Assembly: GCF_000568255.1 (NCBI RefSeq)
Contig: NZ_KK037166.1
Location: forward strand, 11,577,626 to 11,614,241
DNA length: 36,616 nucleotides
From: Kutzneria sp. 744
GTDB taxonomy: Bacteria > Actinomycetota > Actinomycetes > Mycobacteriales > Pseudonocardiaceae
Direction of reading: 5' to 3'
Of the stretch, positions 1-7,638 are shown piece by piece. The notes beneath the pieces are model-generated. The model searched no databases and had not been told where the DNA came from. It saw only the letters and a list, made by a program, of their open reading frames with translations. Positions within the stretch are counted from its first letter, which is position 1. Every line of letters starts with the position of its first letter. The position numbers and the translations under genes were made by a program.

Positions 1-21
1 CCGACTGCGACTGGTGGTCGC

Positions 22-3021
22 TCATCGACGGCCTTTCGGGTGGGTCTGGCTCAGGGCGGCGGCGCGGGCCAGCCGGTGGGAGATCCGCTCGATCTCCGGC
101 GCGATCCCGGACGTGCGAACGCTGTGCAGGTGCAGCAGCGAGGCCAGCACCGAGTCCGGCGCGGGCGTTCCGGCGCGGGCGAGGGCGGCGCGGTAGGCGG
201 CCAGCGCCGTGCGCCGCGCCGCCCACGCGGCGGCGATCTGCTCGCCGCTGGCCAGGCCACGTACCGTCGCGAGATCGTCGCGCGGGTCGGCCAGGTGCAG
301 CGCCTGGTCGTAGACCGCGCGGTCAGGCGCGGGGACCGGGCCGGTGGTGATGTGGTCGATCAGCCAGGCGTTGCCGGTGGTGTAGTCGCCGCTGAACGCG
401 GCGGCGAGGTCGACCAGGCTTGCGGCGGTCAGCGCCCAGACATCGGCGGCATCGGGGCCAGCGGCGAGGTGTGCGCGTTGGGCGAGCGCGGCGGCGGAGT
501 CGGCGGCGAACACCTCCTCGGCGGCGGCCATCACAGTGCCGTGCCCGAAGCGGCCGGTCTCCGGGAGGTAGGTGTCTAGCTGCATCGTCGCGATCAACCC
601 ATGTTGGCGCAGTCGCGCGACCCATGCGCCAAGGTGGACGGCGACCGTGCCGAAGCAGTCGGGCGTGGCGAGCTGGATGCGCAGCCGCAGGTGATTGTCC
701 GGATCGCGGTAGGGCAGGAACCACCACCGCACCGGTTTGTCCAGTGTGGACAGCAGTTCCGGCAGATGGGTGGTGAGCAGGGCGGTGTGGCGGTCGGGGT
801 GGCCGTAAAGCTTGCAGAACAGCCACTTCCCCGCACCGGGAAGGTGTCCGTCGCTGGCGGTGGTGGCGGTGATCGGCGCGGTGCGGACCGGCAGCGGGGG
901 CCAGATGCGGGCCTGGGTGGAGGCGAGCGGGACGACGATTCGTGGGCGTGGCCGTCGATCCAGCCGAACGCGCCGGCACCGGGGGCTTCCTGCACGGTGG
1001 CGTGCCCGTCACGGTCGAGCTGGGCGCGCAGCAGGTGCAGGTGCGCGGACTCGTCCAGATCCAAGCAGGCGCTGGTCGTTGGCGCCGAGGTAGACCATGG
1101 CGGGCACCATCGCCCGGACCCGCCAGTCGGCCACGGCCACCGTCCATTCCGGCCAGGAGACGTGCTTGCCGGGCAGGTCGGCCGCCGTCAGCGTCCAGCG
1201 CGCCGGCGAGAGGACGGTGCGGCGGTAGGTCAGTCGGGGCAGGAACGGCAGCTGCGAGGCGATGCCCCACGCGAACGGCCCCCACATGGCGGTCCTCGCG
1301 GTGGTCAGCTCGCAGGCCAGCCGCAGCAGCGGGTGGGAGAAGTTGGTGAACTCCACCGCGCTGAACACCTCCGGCTCCACCGGCCGCGCCGTCGAGCGCG
1401 ACCACACGGTGAACCGGTGCGCGTCGCCGACGACCACCAGGTCCTGCGGCATCAGCACCGTGTCGGAGCCGAAGCGGTGTTCGGCGATCGAGAGCAGGTC
1501 GGGCAGGACCTGCGGGTGGCGGGCGACGTTCTCGGTCTCGGTGTAGAGCGGCGGGCAGGACACCTGCACCCGCAGCGCGCCGTCGTTGACGGTCGGCAGC
1601 CTGGCGTACGCGCGGGCCATGCGGTCGCGGTCAGCGTCGTCGAGTAGGTCGAGGAAGCGGCCGGCGGTTGTTCCGGCGGCGCGGAACGCGCCGGCCACGA
1701 CCAGCTGGAACTCGCCCCGGTCGAGCGCGTCCCGGCTGGGCGCGTGCACCCGTACCGCCAGCTCGGTGTGCGCCGGCCACTGCGCCTGTCCGAGGGTGTC
1801 CGTCTCAAGCTCGGTGATCGTCGCGTCGTAGAGCACGACCTCGACGTGCCGGTTCACCGCCGCTGTCTGCGCCAGCCGCAGCAGAGCGGTATCCCGGTCG
1901 CTCACCCTCGCGTTGGGGCGTTCCAGCTGGGAATCCCGGTAGCCGGCGGGGTATCCGAGACCGATGTCGGGGTTGACCAGCTCCACCAGCGGCACGGCCG
2001 CGCCGACGCCGTAGCGCTCCAGGAACCGGGCGTGGTAGTCCCGCCAGACCGGCGTGCCGAACGGTTGCGGGGTGAGCCGGGCCAGCACGCTCGCCGCCCG
2101 CGTGACCTCGGTGGCCACGCTGTGGGGCAGCACGACCTGGGCGTCCGCGCGCAGATCAACCCTGTCCGCCGGCCCGGGGCCAGTGTGGTCGCGTAGTCGG
2201 GCGAGCGTCCCGGCCGCAGCCGGGACATCCTCGGCGCGGACGTCGGCCAGGGCGGCCAGGACATGCCGGAGCGGGTCGGTGACCGTCATCGGCGGGCGCA
2301 GGCCGGTGAGCAGGACGCGCTGCTCGACCAGCTGGATCAGCATCGCGGTGATCACCGGGACTGGCGTGTCGGGGAACGCGACGGCGAGCCGGTCGGCGAG
2401 ATCGCCCAGGCGGATCGGCGTCCGCGCCGCGTGTACGACCAGCTCCACGGGCCGGGTGTGGCGGATGGACACCTCGGCCGGATCGGTGCGGGCTGCGGCC
2501 GGGTTGGGGTGCTGGCGCAAGCCGATGACCAGCCGGCCGTCGCGTACCGTCGCGGTGTTGTTCACCACGACCGGCAACCGCTCAGCCAGACCGTGGCAGC
2601 GCTCCAGCTCGCCCACCAGCCCGGACAGCCACACGGCGTCGGCCCGGCCGGTGACGCGGTGGCCATCGCCGATCCGGACTGTGGTGGCTGGTCCGAACTC
2701 GGCGGGCGCGACGCCGGCGAACAGACCGAACGGGGTGGCCCGGCTGGATGACCGCAACCGGTAGCGCAGCAGCGACACCACTGCGCCGCGCACCTGCCGG
2801 GGCCGCTGCTCGCGGCCGGCGCACACCGCGACCACGCGGCGGGCGAGGTCCGGGCTGGCCGCTCGCACCGCGCCGGCGAACGGCTCGTCCGCCCAGGTCC
2901 GGGCCAGCCAGTCACGCCACTGCGGCACGTGATCGCCGCTCAGATCCGGCCACGTGTGCTCGTCCACATCGGACGGCTGGATCGCCAGCCGGAGCAAGGC
3001 CGCGTCGACGACAGTGAACAC
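22..3021 (-). CDS. lanB: LanB-type lanthipeptide dehydratase (with two compensating indels)
   Basis: Full-length class I lanthipeptide dehydratase of about 999 residues. Family knowledge: LanB activates Ser/Thr of the precursor with glutamyl-tRNA and eliminates glutamate to give Dha/Dhb. The N-terminal two thirds is the glutamylation domain, with the family-like stretch RSSSRATPFGLFAG. The last ~300 residues match the SpaB_C elimination domain (WWFLPYRDPDNHLRLR). The frame is broken twice: at about 1064 an extra G turns RLLDLDE into RLLGSG, and at about 945 one base is missing before IVVPLAS. The two changes cancel, so total length stays a multiple of three. I prefer the GTG at 3021 (MFTVVDAALL) because AAGGGGG lies 9 bases upstream; TTG codons at 3030 and 3027 are too close to it. 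Last gene of the lan operon inside the window. It is either a sequencing artefact or a pseudogene; the coding match on all three segments is strong. Confidence 0.85.
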
Positions 3022-3046
3022 CTGCAACAACCCCCTTCACGCGAAA

Positions 3047-3091
3047 GACGGCCTGGTGGACAAGGCGCTCGCCTCTGCCTACCAGGCCGTC
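3047..3091 (-). terminator. Hairpin between precursor and lanB, likely attenuator
   Basis: A perfect 11-bp inverted repeat (gacggcctggt at 3047-3057, accaggccgtc at 3081-3091) encloses a second small stem (aggcg at 3063-3067, cgcct at 3070-3074). On the transcribed minus strand the stem is followed by CTTTCG, a short U tract. It sits between the stop of the precursor gene (3115) and the lanB start (3021). By analogy with other RiPP operons it probably acts as a partial terminator or RNA-stabilising stem, giving much precursor mRNA and little lanB mRNA. The function is inferred; the structure is seen directly. Confidence 0.75.
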
Positions 3092-3114
3092 ATCGGTCAG
3101 CTCGCCGTGGTGTG

Positions 3115-3279
3115 TCAGCCGCAGGTGCTGTTGGAGCAGGCACTCTGGCAGGTCTGGCCGCAGTTGTCGTCGGTGTTGCGCATCAGGTCGGCCACGACCG
3201 GCCCGGAGGCGACGATCGACACGTCGAGATCGAACTCCATGCCCGCCACTGCGGGCGTCTGCGTGTGCTGCAAGGTCAT
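3115..3279 (-). CDS. lanA: FxLD family lanthipeptide precursor
   Basis: A 54-residue precursor peptide. The leader carries the family signature EFDLDVSIV (F16-D17-L18-D19). The C-terminal core, NTDDNCGQTCQSACSNSTCG, has four Cys (C40, C44, C48, C53) and six Ser/Thr (T36, T43, S46, S49, S51, T52), so up to four (methyl)lanthionines are possible. The ribosome site AAAGGAG lies 7 bases before the ATG. It sits between the FxLD-system methyltransferase and lanB on the same strand, the order expected for this RiPP family. The D37-D38-N39 run at the head of the core is a candidate target for the methyltransferase. No clear GG-type cleavage site is visible; cleavage may fall between the FDLD region and N35. 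The family assignment is confident; ring pattern and product activity are unknown. Confidence 0.92.
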   Translation of the reverse strand: MTLQHTQTPAVAGMEFDLDVSIVASGPVVADLMRNTDDNCGQTCQSACSNSTCG

Positions 3280-3338
3280 AGCGAATCTCCTTTGCAGGGT
3301 TGGTGAATCGTGCGGATGGGACTACTTGGCCGCGGCCG

Positions 3339-4583
3339 TCATGACGAGGCCGGCCAGGAGATCAGGACGCGAGTGTGCTTCTTGTCGATCAGGCGGCCCT
3401 CGCCGATCTCGGCGTCCGGGGTGCCGGCCGGGAAGACCTCGATCCGCGCGCCGGGACCGCCCCGGTGCGCGCGGTCCCACTCGCGGATCACCTCCACGTA
3501 CCGGTCAGCGACCGTCTCGGCGTCTGGGCCGTGGCCGTAGACCATGAACTCGAACGACGTGCGCTCCTCCGAGGTCGCCCGCGAGGCCCGGTAGGCGAAG
3601 CTGCCGCCGACCAGGGTGGTCTTGGCGCCCATGCGGGTGGAGCGTTCCACCAGGCCGGACTCAATCCCGGCGGGCGTGGCCACCAGCAGCCCGAAGTCGT
3701 CCAGCGCCGTGGCCAAGAAAAGGTCCAGCTCGTCGAACGGCTCGAACCCGCCGACCTCCACGCCGGAGGGGCGCACGACGCGCGGCGAGGTCAACGCGGC
3801 GCTCAACGCCTCGCCGTCCGCGGTCTGCCCGCCATCCAGCCGCAGCGCGATGTCCTCGCCACGCAGCAGGACCAGGCGCTCGGCGTTGGCCCCGGAGCCC
3901 TGCATCGAGACGAACCCGCACAGCTGGTAGCCCCGGCTGACCAGGTGCCCGTCTTCGCGGACCAGCGCCACGGACCGGGTGAGCCCGCGCATCCGCAGCG
4001 GGACGACGAGCACGCCGTCCTCGGCGAGCTGCTCGGTCCAGGCGGGCGGGATGTCCGCGGCGCCGGCCGTGACGATGATCCGGTCGAACGGCGCGTGCTC
4101 GGGCACACCGCCCTCGGCGTCAACCAGCAGCACCCGGACCTGCGGATACCCGGCCTCAGCGAGGTAGCGCTCGGCGCGGTCGACCACGAACGGGTCAATG
4201 TCGACGGTGGTGACCTCGCCGTCGGGGCCGACCAGTTCCGCGATGAGCGCGGCGTTGTAGCCGCCGGAGCCGATCTCCAGCACCCGCATCCCGGGCTGGA
4301 TGTCGGCTTGCTCCAGCATCATCGCCTGGATGCGTGGCGCGGACACCGAGCTGAGCGCGAGGCCGTTCTCGTCCCGCTTGGTGATCACGACGTCGTCGCG
4401 GTCGTAGACCTTCTCCAGCGGGGCCTCGGGCGCGAACGCCTCACGTGGCACGGTGGCGAAGGCCCGGATCACGGCGTCGGTCCGCAGCTCTCCCTGGGCG
4501 CGCAGCTGCTCGACCATCGTCGCGCGCAGCGCGGCGGCATCCTGCTGAGTAGCCTTGGTGTCGTTGTCTCGTACGGTGTTCAC
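3339..4583 (-). CDS. FxLD-system methyltransferase (PIMT-like)
   Basis: A 414-residue protein. The N-terminal half is a protein-L-isoaspartate O-methyltransferase-like fold: SSVSAP (about 78-83), SAM motif I VLEIGSGGYNAA (101-112) and motif II VDID (127-130). The C-terminal ~190 residues are an extra domain typical of the FxLD-system methyltransferases found beside FxLD precursors. Family knowledge: PIMT homologues in lanthipeptide clusters methylate an Asp side chain in the modified peptide, which cyclises to aspartimide and can hydrolyse to isoaspartate. Here the likely substrate is the TDDN segment of the adjacent precursor. The start is a GTG (MNTVRDND) preceded by GGAAGAG. It lies 60 bases upstream of the precursor gene, on the same transcript. 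The enzyme class is confident; the modified residue is inferred. Confidence 0.88.
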   Translation of the reverse strand: MNTVRDNDTKATQQDAAALRATMVEQLRAQGELRTDAVIRAFATVPREAFAPEAPLEKVYDRDDVVITKRDENGLALSSVSAPRIQAMMLEQADIQPGMRVLEIGSGGYNAALIAELVGPDGEVTTVDIDPFVVDRAERYLAEAGYPQVRVLLVDAEGGVPEHAPFDRIIVTAGAADIPPAWTEQLAEDGVLVVPLRMRGLTRSVALVREDGHLVSRGYQLCGFVSMQGSGANAERLVLLRGEDIALRLDGGQTADGEALSAALTSPRVVRPSGVEVGGFEPFDELDLFLATALDDFGLLVATPAGIESGLVERSTRMGAKTTLVGGSFAYRASRATSEERTSFEFMVYGHGPDAETVADRYVEVIREWDRAHRGGPGARIEVFPAGTPDAEIGEGRLIDKKHTRVLISWPASS

Positions 4584-4695
4584 TCGGTCACTCTTCCAGT
4601 TGTCGGTGCGGGTTCGGGGCCGTACGCGCCATGGGGCTGAAGATCATCACCGGTCGGGTTGGCACCGGACGGGTCCGTGGTGTCCAGCGGCGGCG

Positions 4696-5009
4696 CTACA
4701 GCCTGCGCAATCCGGCAAGCACGCGCTCCAGCACGACCGGATCGCGCGGGTTGAGCAGGATCGTGGGGTCCTCGCCAACCGCGATCGGCTGCGCTCGTGC
4801 GGGCGCTGGGCCGAACCAGTCGAACGGTTCGACGGCTGCGTCCTGGACCGACACTGGCGCCGTGATCGGCTCGGCGTGGTCGTCACCGACGGGCTGTGCG
4901 GGGACGAACTCGATGGGGGGGTGTCTCCCAGCGACGGCAGGAACAGCGTCTGCTCGGCACGGTCAGGGGCCGCCGCTGGTGTCGGTTCGCCCCACAGCAT
5001 CGTCTGCAT
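4696..5009 (-). pseudogene. Small operon protein with poly-C frameshift
   Basis: The start ATG (MQTMLWGEPTP) has GGGGGAG upstream and overlaps the end of the Nudix gene by 47 bases. The frame reads well to GDTPP. It then slips at a run of seven C on the coding strand (G run 4915-4921 on the plus strand) and resumes in another frame as IEFVPAQPVGDDHAEP...DPTILLNPRDPVVLERVLAGLRRL, ending at the TAG at 4696-4698. Adding one base restores a protein of about 104 residues. It is acidic and proline-rich, with no recognisable domain, and ends in a short helical LERVLAGLRRL. No function can be given beyond membership of the lan operon. The run-length change is the kind of error sequencing makes, but homopolymer slippage as a real mutation is also possible. 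Confidence 0.6.
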
Positions 5010-5499
5010 CGCGTGCTCCCCCTGAGTCGATGTGCTGATAGTGCTGCGGTTGTTCGAGGTAGCTGGCGGGGGCCGGGTTTGTGAGCGCCCAGGTCAGTCG
5101 ACGGGCTTCGTCGGGATGCAGCAGCCGGACCGCGTCGGCGTGGGTGACCCACTGCCAGGCCGCAACGCCCTCGCCGGGCCAGAGCTCGTCCTCGATCGCG
5201 GCCGCGTCGTGCTCGCCGCAGTCGAACAGCAGGACCAGCTCGGGCTGCTCGCCGACCGCGGTCGCGCGCCGATAGGCGGTCAGGTAAAGGCCGCGGACGG
5301 GGACCTGGATGCCGAGCTGCTGGTAGACCACGTGCCGCAGGGACTCCGCCGGGCTGGCCGCGTGGCCCAGATCGCCGCCGGGCAACCACCACACCTGCGC
5401 CGCTTCGGACTGGCCGACCGACGGGTGGATGATCAGCAGTCGCCCGTCCCGGCCGGTGATCAGCCCGGTGACGGTCACCAGGTGGACCGGTGCGGTCAT
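4963..5499 (-). CDS. Nudix-fold protein with degenerate catalytic box
   Basis: A 178-residue protein with a Nudix fold: a TVTGLITGRDGRLLIIHPS opening strand pair and the WWLPGGDLG entry. Aligned on G-x5-E-x7-REUxEExGU, the box reads GDLGHA-A-...-HVVYQQLGI. The first Glu is Ala, Arg is His, and the three metal-binding Glu positions are Val, Gln and Gln. Hydrolase chemistry is therefore unlikely; a binding or recognition role, or an inactive remnant, is more plausible. AAAGGGG lies 9 bases before the ATG. It is the first gene of the lan operon, directly downstream of the AT-rich control region. The hydrophilic tail (HIDSGGARDADD...) overlaps the next gene and may itself be lengthened by an indel. 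Confidence 0.75.
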   Translation of the reverse strand: MTAPVHLVTVTGLITGRDGRLLIIHPSVGQSEAAQVWWLPGGDLGHAASPAESLRHVVYQQLGIQVPVRGLYLTAYRRATAVGEQPELVLLFDCGEHDAAAIEDELWPGEGVAAWQWVTHADAVRLLHPDEARRLTWALTNPAPASYLEQPQHYQHIDSGGARDADDAVGRTDTSGGP

Positions 5500-5795
5500 G
5501 ATCGCGTACCCCTTTGATCAACCGGCCAGCTTGGCGCTGCTTACAAATGTGCGAACGTATGACACCTTATACGTAACAAAAGAACACGCTCCTAACATGG
5601 AAACCTTATGTTATTGTCCTTAACTATCGCGTGACATCATCTACACCTCAGGCTCCCCTTGCCCATTTTATATGTATACTGGATCTCGTCCACCCAAGAG
5701 CAAGTGGTCGGGAACTAAAGTTGACGTCCTGGACTTATAGGGAATCGCACAGCTATCTGGGAGCATGCCGCCGTGGAAACTGCGCCGCGTCCCCG
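5500..5795 (-). promoter_or_regulatory. AT-rich control region of the lan operon
   Basis: About 300 bases without a gene between the small-gene operon and the Nudix start. It is visibly AT-rich (for example 5575-5620 and 5660-5690, with tataa/tatac runs), unlike its GC-rich neighbours, as expected for the promoter region of a regulated or acquired cluster. No -35/-10 pair is clear enough to name. It holds the dyad listed separately. Confidence 0.5.
5555..5574. promoter_or_regulatory. Dyad ACGTAT-N8-ATACGT, possible operator
   Basis: A perfect 6+6 inverted repeat with an 8-base spacer (acgtat gacacctt atacgt), centred 65 bases upstream of the Nudix start. The size and symmetry suit a dimeric repressor or activator. 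The cognate regulator is unknown; no TetR/GntR gene is seen next to the operon. The dyad is seen; its role is inferred. Confidence 0.4.
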
Positions 5796-6140
5796 TCAGA
5801 CCGTGGGGACCTCGCCGGCCGCCGGGTCGAACTCGCTGGGCAGCGCGCTGGTGTCCAGGTCGCCGCCGTAGAGCCGCTTGGTGGCCTCCGCCGCCCAGCG
5901 CCAGCGGATCGTCCATTCCGGGGGCGCGGCCCTGGTGTGCCAGCGCAGCACCTCGTCATGGGTGTGCTCGGCCAGCGTGCAGGCAACGATGCGCTTGGCA
6001 CGCTCAAGACTCATGTCCGCGCAGGACAGAGGATTTCCCCAGCCGGCCAGCACACAACCGATGATCATCGCTTCGGACGGGCCGATGCTGCCGGCCCTGC
6101 TCGCGGCGGGCGTGCCGTCGGTGCCGATGACGCTGGTCAT
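5796..6140 (-). CDS. Unknown 114-residue protein, third of a three-gene set
   Basis: The start is the ATG at 6140 (MTSVIGTDGTPAA), overlapping the preceding stop as ATGA, so translational coupling is likely. The protein has two Cys (AMIIGCVLAGWG..SCADM, then IVACTLAEHTHDEVLRW) and a Trp/Arg-rich stretch PPEWTIRWRWAAEATKRLYGG. It looks soluble and mostly helical. I do not recognise the family. It sits downstream of two other small unknown genes and upstream of the lan control region, on the lan strand. Confidence 0.6.
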   Translation of the reverse strand: MTSVIGTDGTPAASRAGSIGPSEAMIIGCVLAGWGNPLSCADMSLERAKRIVACTLAEHTHDEVLRWHTRAAPPEWTIRWRWAAEATKRLYGGDLDTSALPSEFDPAAGEVPTV

Positions 6141-6394
6141 CGCAGTCCACCGCCAACCGTGTCGAGATCGGCGAGATGGTCGACGACCTGGCGCCGCAGG
6201 CCGTGTACCTCGGTGCGCTTGGCGATGATCTCGGTGATCCACTCGGCTGCCTCGGGCATGCGTGTGGCCATCTCGTAGTCCGCGTTCAGCTCGCGGATCT
6301 CTTCGTCCAGCATGCCCAGGTCCCGACGCAGCAGATCGGCGCTTCCGGCGCGGTCGGGCTCAACGACGGGCGGACGGTCCAGCGCTGCGGCCAT
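6137..6394 (-). CDS. Unknown 85-residue helical protein
   Basis: The ATG at 6394 overlaps the previous stop (TGATG) and has GAGGAG upstream. The sequence from LLRRDLGMLDEEIREL to HGLRRQVVDHLADLD is heptad-like and probably forms a coiled coil or long helical hairpin. No catalytic motif is seen. The middle position of three stop-start-overlapping genes suggests the products work together. Confidence 0.6.
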   Translation of the reverse strand: MAAALDRPPVVEPDRAGSADLLRRDLGMLDEEIRELNADYEMATRMPEAAEWITEIIAKRTEVHGLRRQVVDHLADLDTVGGGLR

Positions 6395-6708
6395 CAGGGC
6401 TCCTCGGTCCCGTCGGTGACGGACGCGATCTCGCTGGCCAGGACTGTGCTCAGACCGCGGCGAGGTCGGTCCGGGTGCTGCTGGCCGCCTATGGCGCGCA
6501 GGTCGCGCAACCCCCCAATCAGCACGGCGATCAGTTCCTCGGCGCCGGCTTCGGTGGCCGCCAGCAGCACCGGTTGGGCGCGCGTGGGCAGCTTGACGCA
6601 CACCCGCTCGCCGCTCTGATCGAGATAGGAGGTCATAACGGTGGTGGCGCAGACCTCCAGGACGATCGCGGGCGGTCCCAGTGCGTTCTGCTTGTCGTGC
6701 GTGGTCAA
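6394..6708 (-). CDS. Unknown 104-residue protein, first of a three-gene set
   Basis: The start is assigned to TTG at 6708 (LTTHDKQNALGPP) because AAGGAG lies 6 bases upstream; longer in-frame extensions have no coding look. The sequence alternates strands and helices (AIVLEVCATTVMTSYLD, RVCVKLPTRAQPVLLAATEAGAEELIAVLIGGLRDLRAI) and resembles a small alpha/beta domain. The family is not recognised. Confidence 0.55.
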   Translation of the reverse strand: MTTHDKQNALGPPAIVLEVCATTVMTSYLDQSGERVCVKLPTRAQPVLLAATEAGAEELIAVLIGGLRDLRAIGGQQHPDRPRRGLSTVLASEIASVTDGTEEP

Positions 6709-7053
6709 CAGAGACTCCTTGATGCGGCGGAGGGGTGGTGACAATGACGAGGTCGTCGGCGATTCCGGGTGTGACCAAGCCGAGCGCGGACCGGGACGCA
6801 CGGCGCGAAGCGGCTGGCGACGGACAGCAGGATGCGTTGTTGCCGACGAGAAGTAGCGGCGGCTGGGGCGGCGAGGTGTGGTCGTACTGACCGGGAATCG
6901 ACTTGCTCGGCCGCGATTGAGGAGGTCAGCTTTCACGTCCGATACGGCAGCCCTAGGTGGTTAGTGCCCGCCTCGGCATCACGCTGAGCCCGCCCACCTC
7001 TCCCTGCTAGGCGGCTGTGGCTGAACCAGCAAGCAGGACTGGGCCGGGCCGGT
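6709..7053. other. Gene-free stretch
   Basis: About 345 bases between the small-gene operon and the CxxC-protein gene. It presumably carries the promoter of the three small minus-strand genes. Reading all six frames gives only shadow translations. No convincing repeat or terminator was seen. Confidence 0.4.
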
Positions 7054-7449
7054 CTAGGCGGACCGAATGTCGGTCGTCGGTGGCCAAACCAACGTGTGCA
7101 GATCTCGCGGCACCATGTCCATCAGTTGGACACCTGCCCCGTGGATCTGCCGCGCTGCTTGCGCCCATCGAGGACATGGCCAGGGATGCGAGCACAGCGG
7201 ACAGGTCGTCTGATCCGTGACGTGCGGCGGGACGTGCGAAGCGAGGTCGTCGACTGAGAGGGCGACACGGCCGAGCGGGCTGTCCTTCGGCACGACCAGG
7301 GAAACGACATCGCGAAGGTGGTCGGCCGGAGCTGAGCTGGGAACGGTCACCTTGTTGGCGTCGATCGCAGTGGTCACGGCGTTGTCCTCCAGCGTGGTCG
7401 AGCGAACGACGTCCTCGTCATCCGCACCTATCCAGCCTGGCCCGATCAT
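7054..7449 (-). CDS. Unknown protein with CxxC...C cluster
   Basis: The ATG at 7449 (MIGPGWIGADDED) has GGGAGG about 10 bases upstream and gives 131 residues. The C-terminal third contains CPLCSHPWPCPRWAQAAR, a CxxC plus a third Cys and a His, likely a small zinc site. The middle part (DVVSLVVPKDSPLGRVALSVDDLASHVPPHV) looks beta-rich. It is transcribed divergently from the XRE-TPR regulator across about 190 bases, so the regulator may control it. No family name can be given. Confidence 0.6.
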   Translation of the reverse strand: MIGPGWIGADDEDVVRSTTLEDNAVTTAIDANKVTVPSSAPADHLRDVVSLVVPKDSPLGRVALSVDDLASHVPPHVTDQTTCPLCSHPWPCPRWAQAARQIHGAGVQLMDMVPRDLHTLVWPPTTDIRSA

Positions 7450-7638
7450 GGCCGAATGACCTCCCGTGGGGCCGGGAACATTTCCTCGCCCACCTCGGTG
7501 GCGCTGAACTGCGAAAACAGCGCTAATGGGGGTGAAAACTTCCAGCAATTGCGGCAGATCGCGTCGCCGCACGGGGCTCTTGGGAGCTACCGTTCGTCGC
7601 GGACACCGCAGGCGTCGTGCACACGGGAGGTTGGTCGG
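7450..7638. promoter_or_regulatory. Divergent promoter region
   Basis: A 189-base interval between the divergent starts at 7449 (minus) and 7639 (plus). The plus-strand frame is open upstream of 7639, but that extension lacks coding character, whereas GGGAGG lies 8 bases before the ATG at 7639. No operator is obvious. Confidence 0.35.

Noticed and set aside
945-1064. Programmed ribosomal frameshifting in lanB
   Set aside because: No slippery heptamer or stimulatory structure was seen, two opposite shifts would be needed, and similar indels occur in unrelated genes here.
323-1405. 360-residue minus-strand frame overlapping lanB
   Set aside because: Arg/Pro/Ala-rich and covers the wrong frame of lanB; lanB homology continues through the region after indel correction.
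3375-4640. 421-residue plus-strand frame opposite the methyltransferase
   Set aside because: His/Gly/Arg-rich shadow translation; the minus-strand methyltransferase has clear SAM motifs and a ribosome site.
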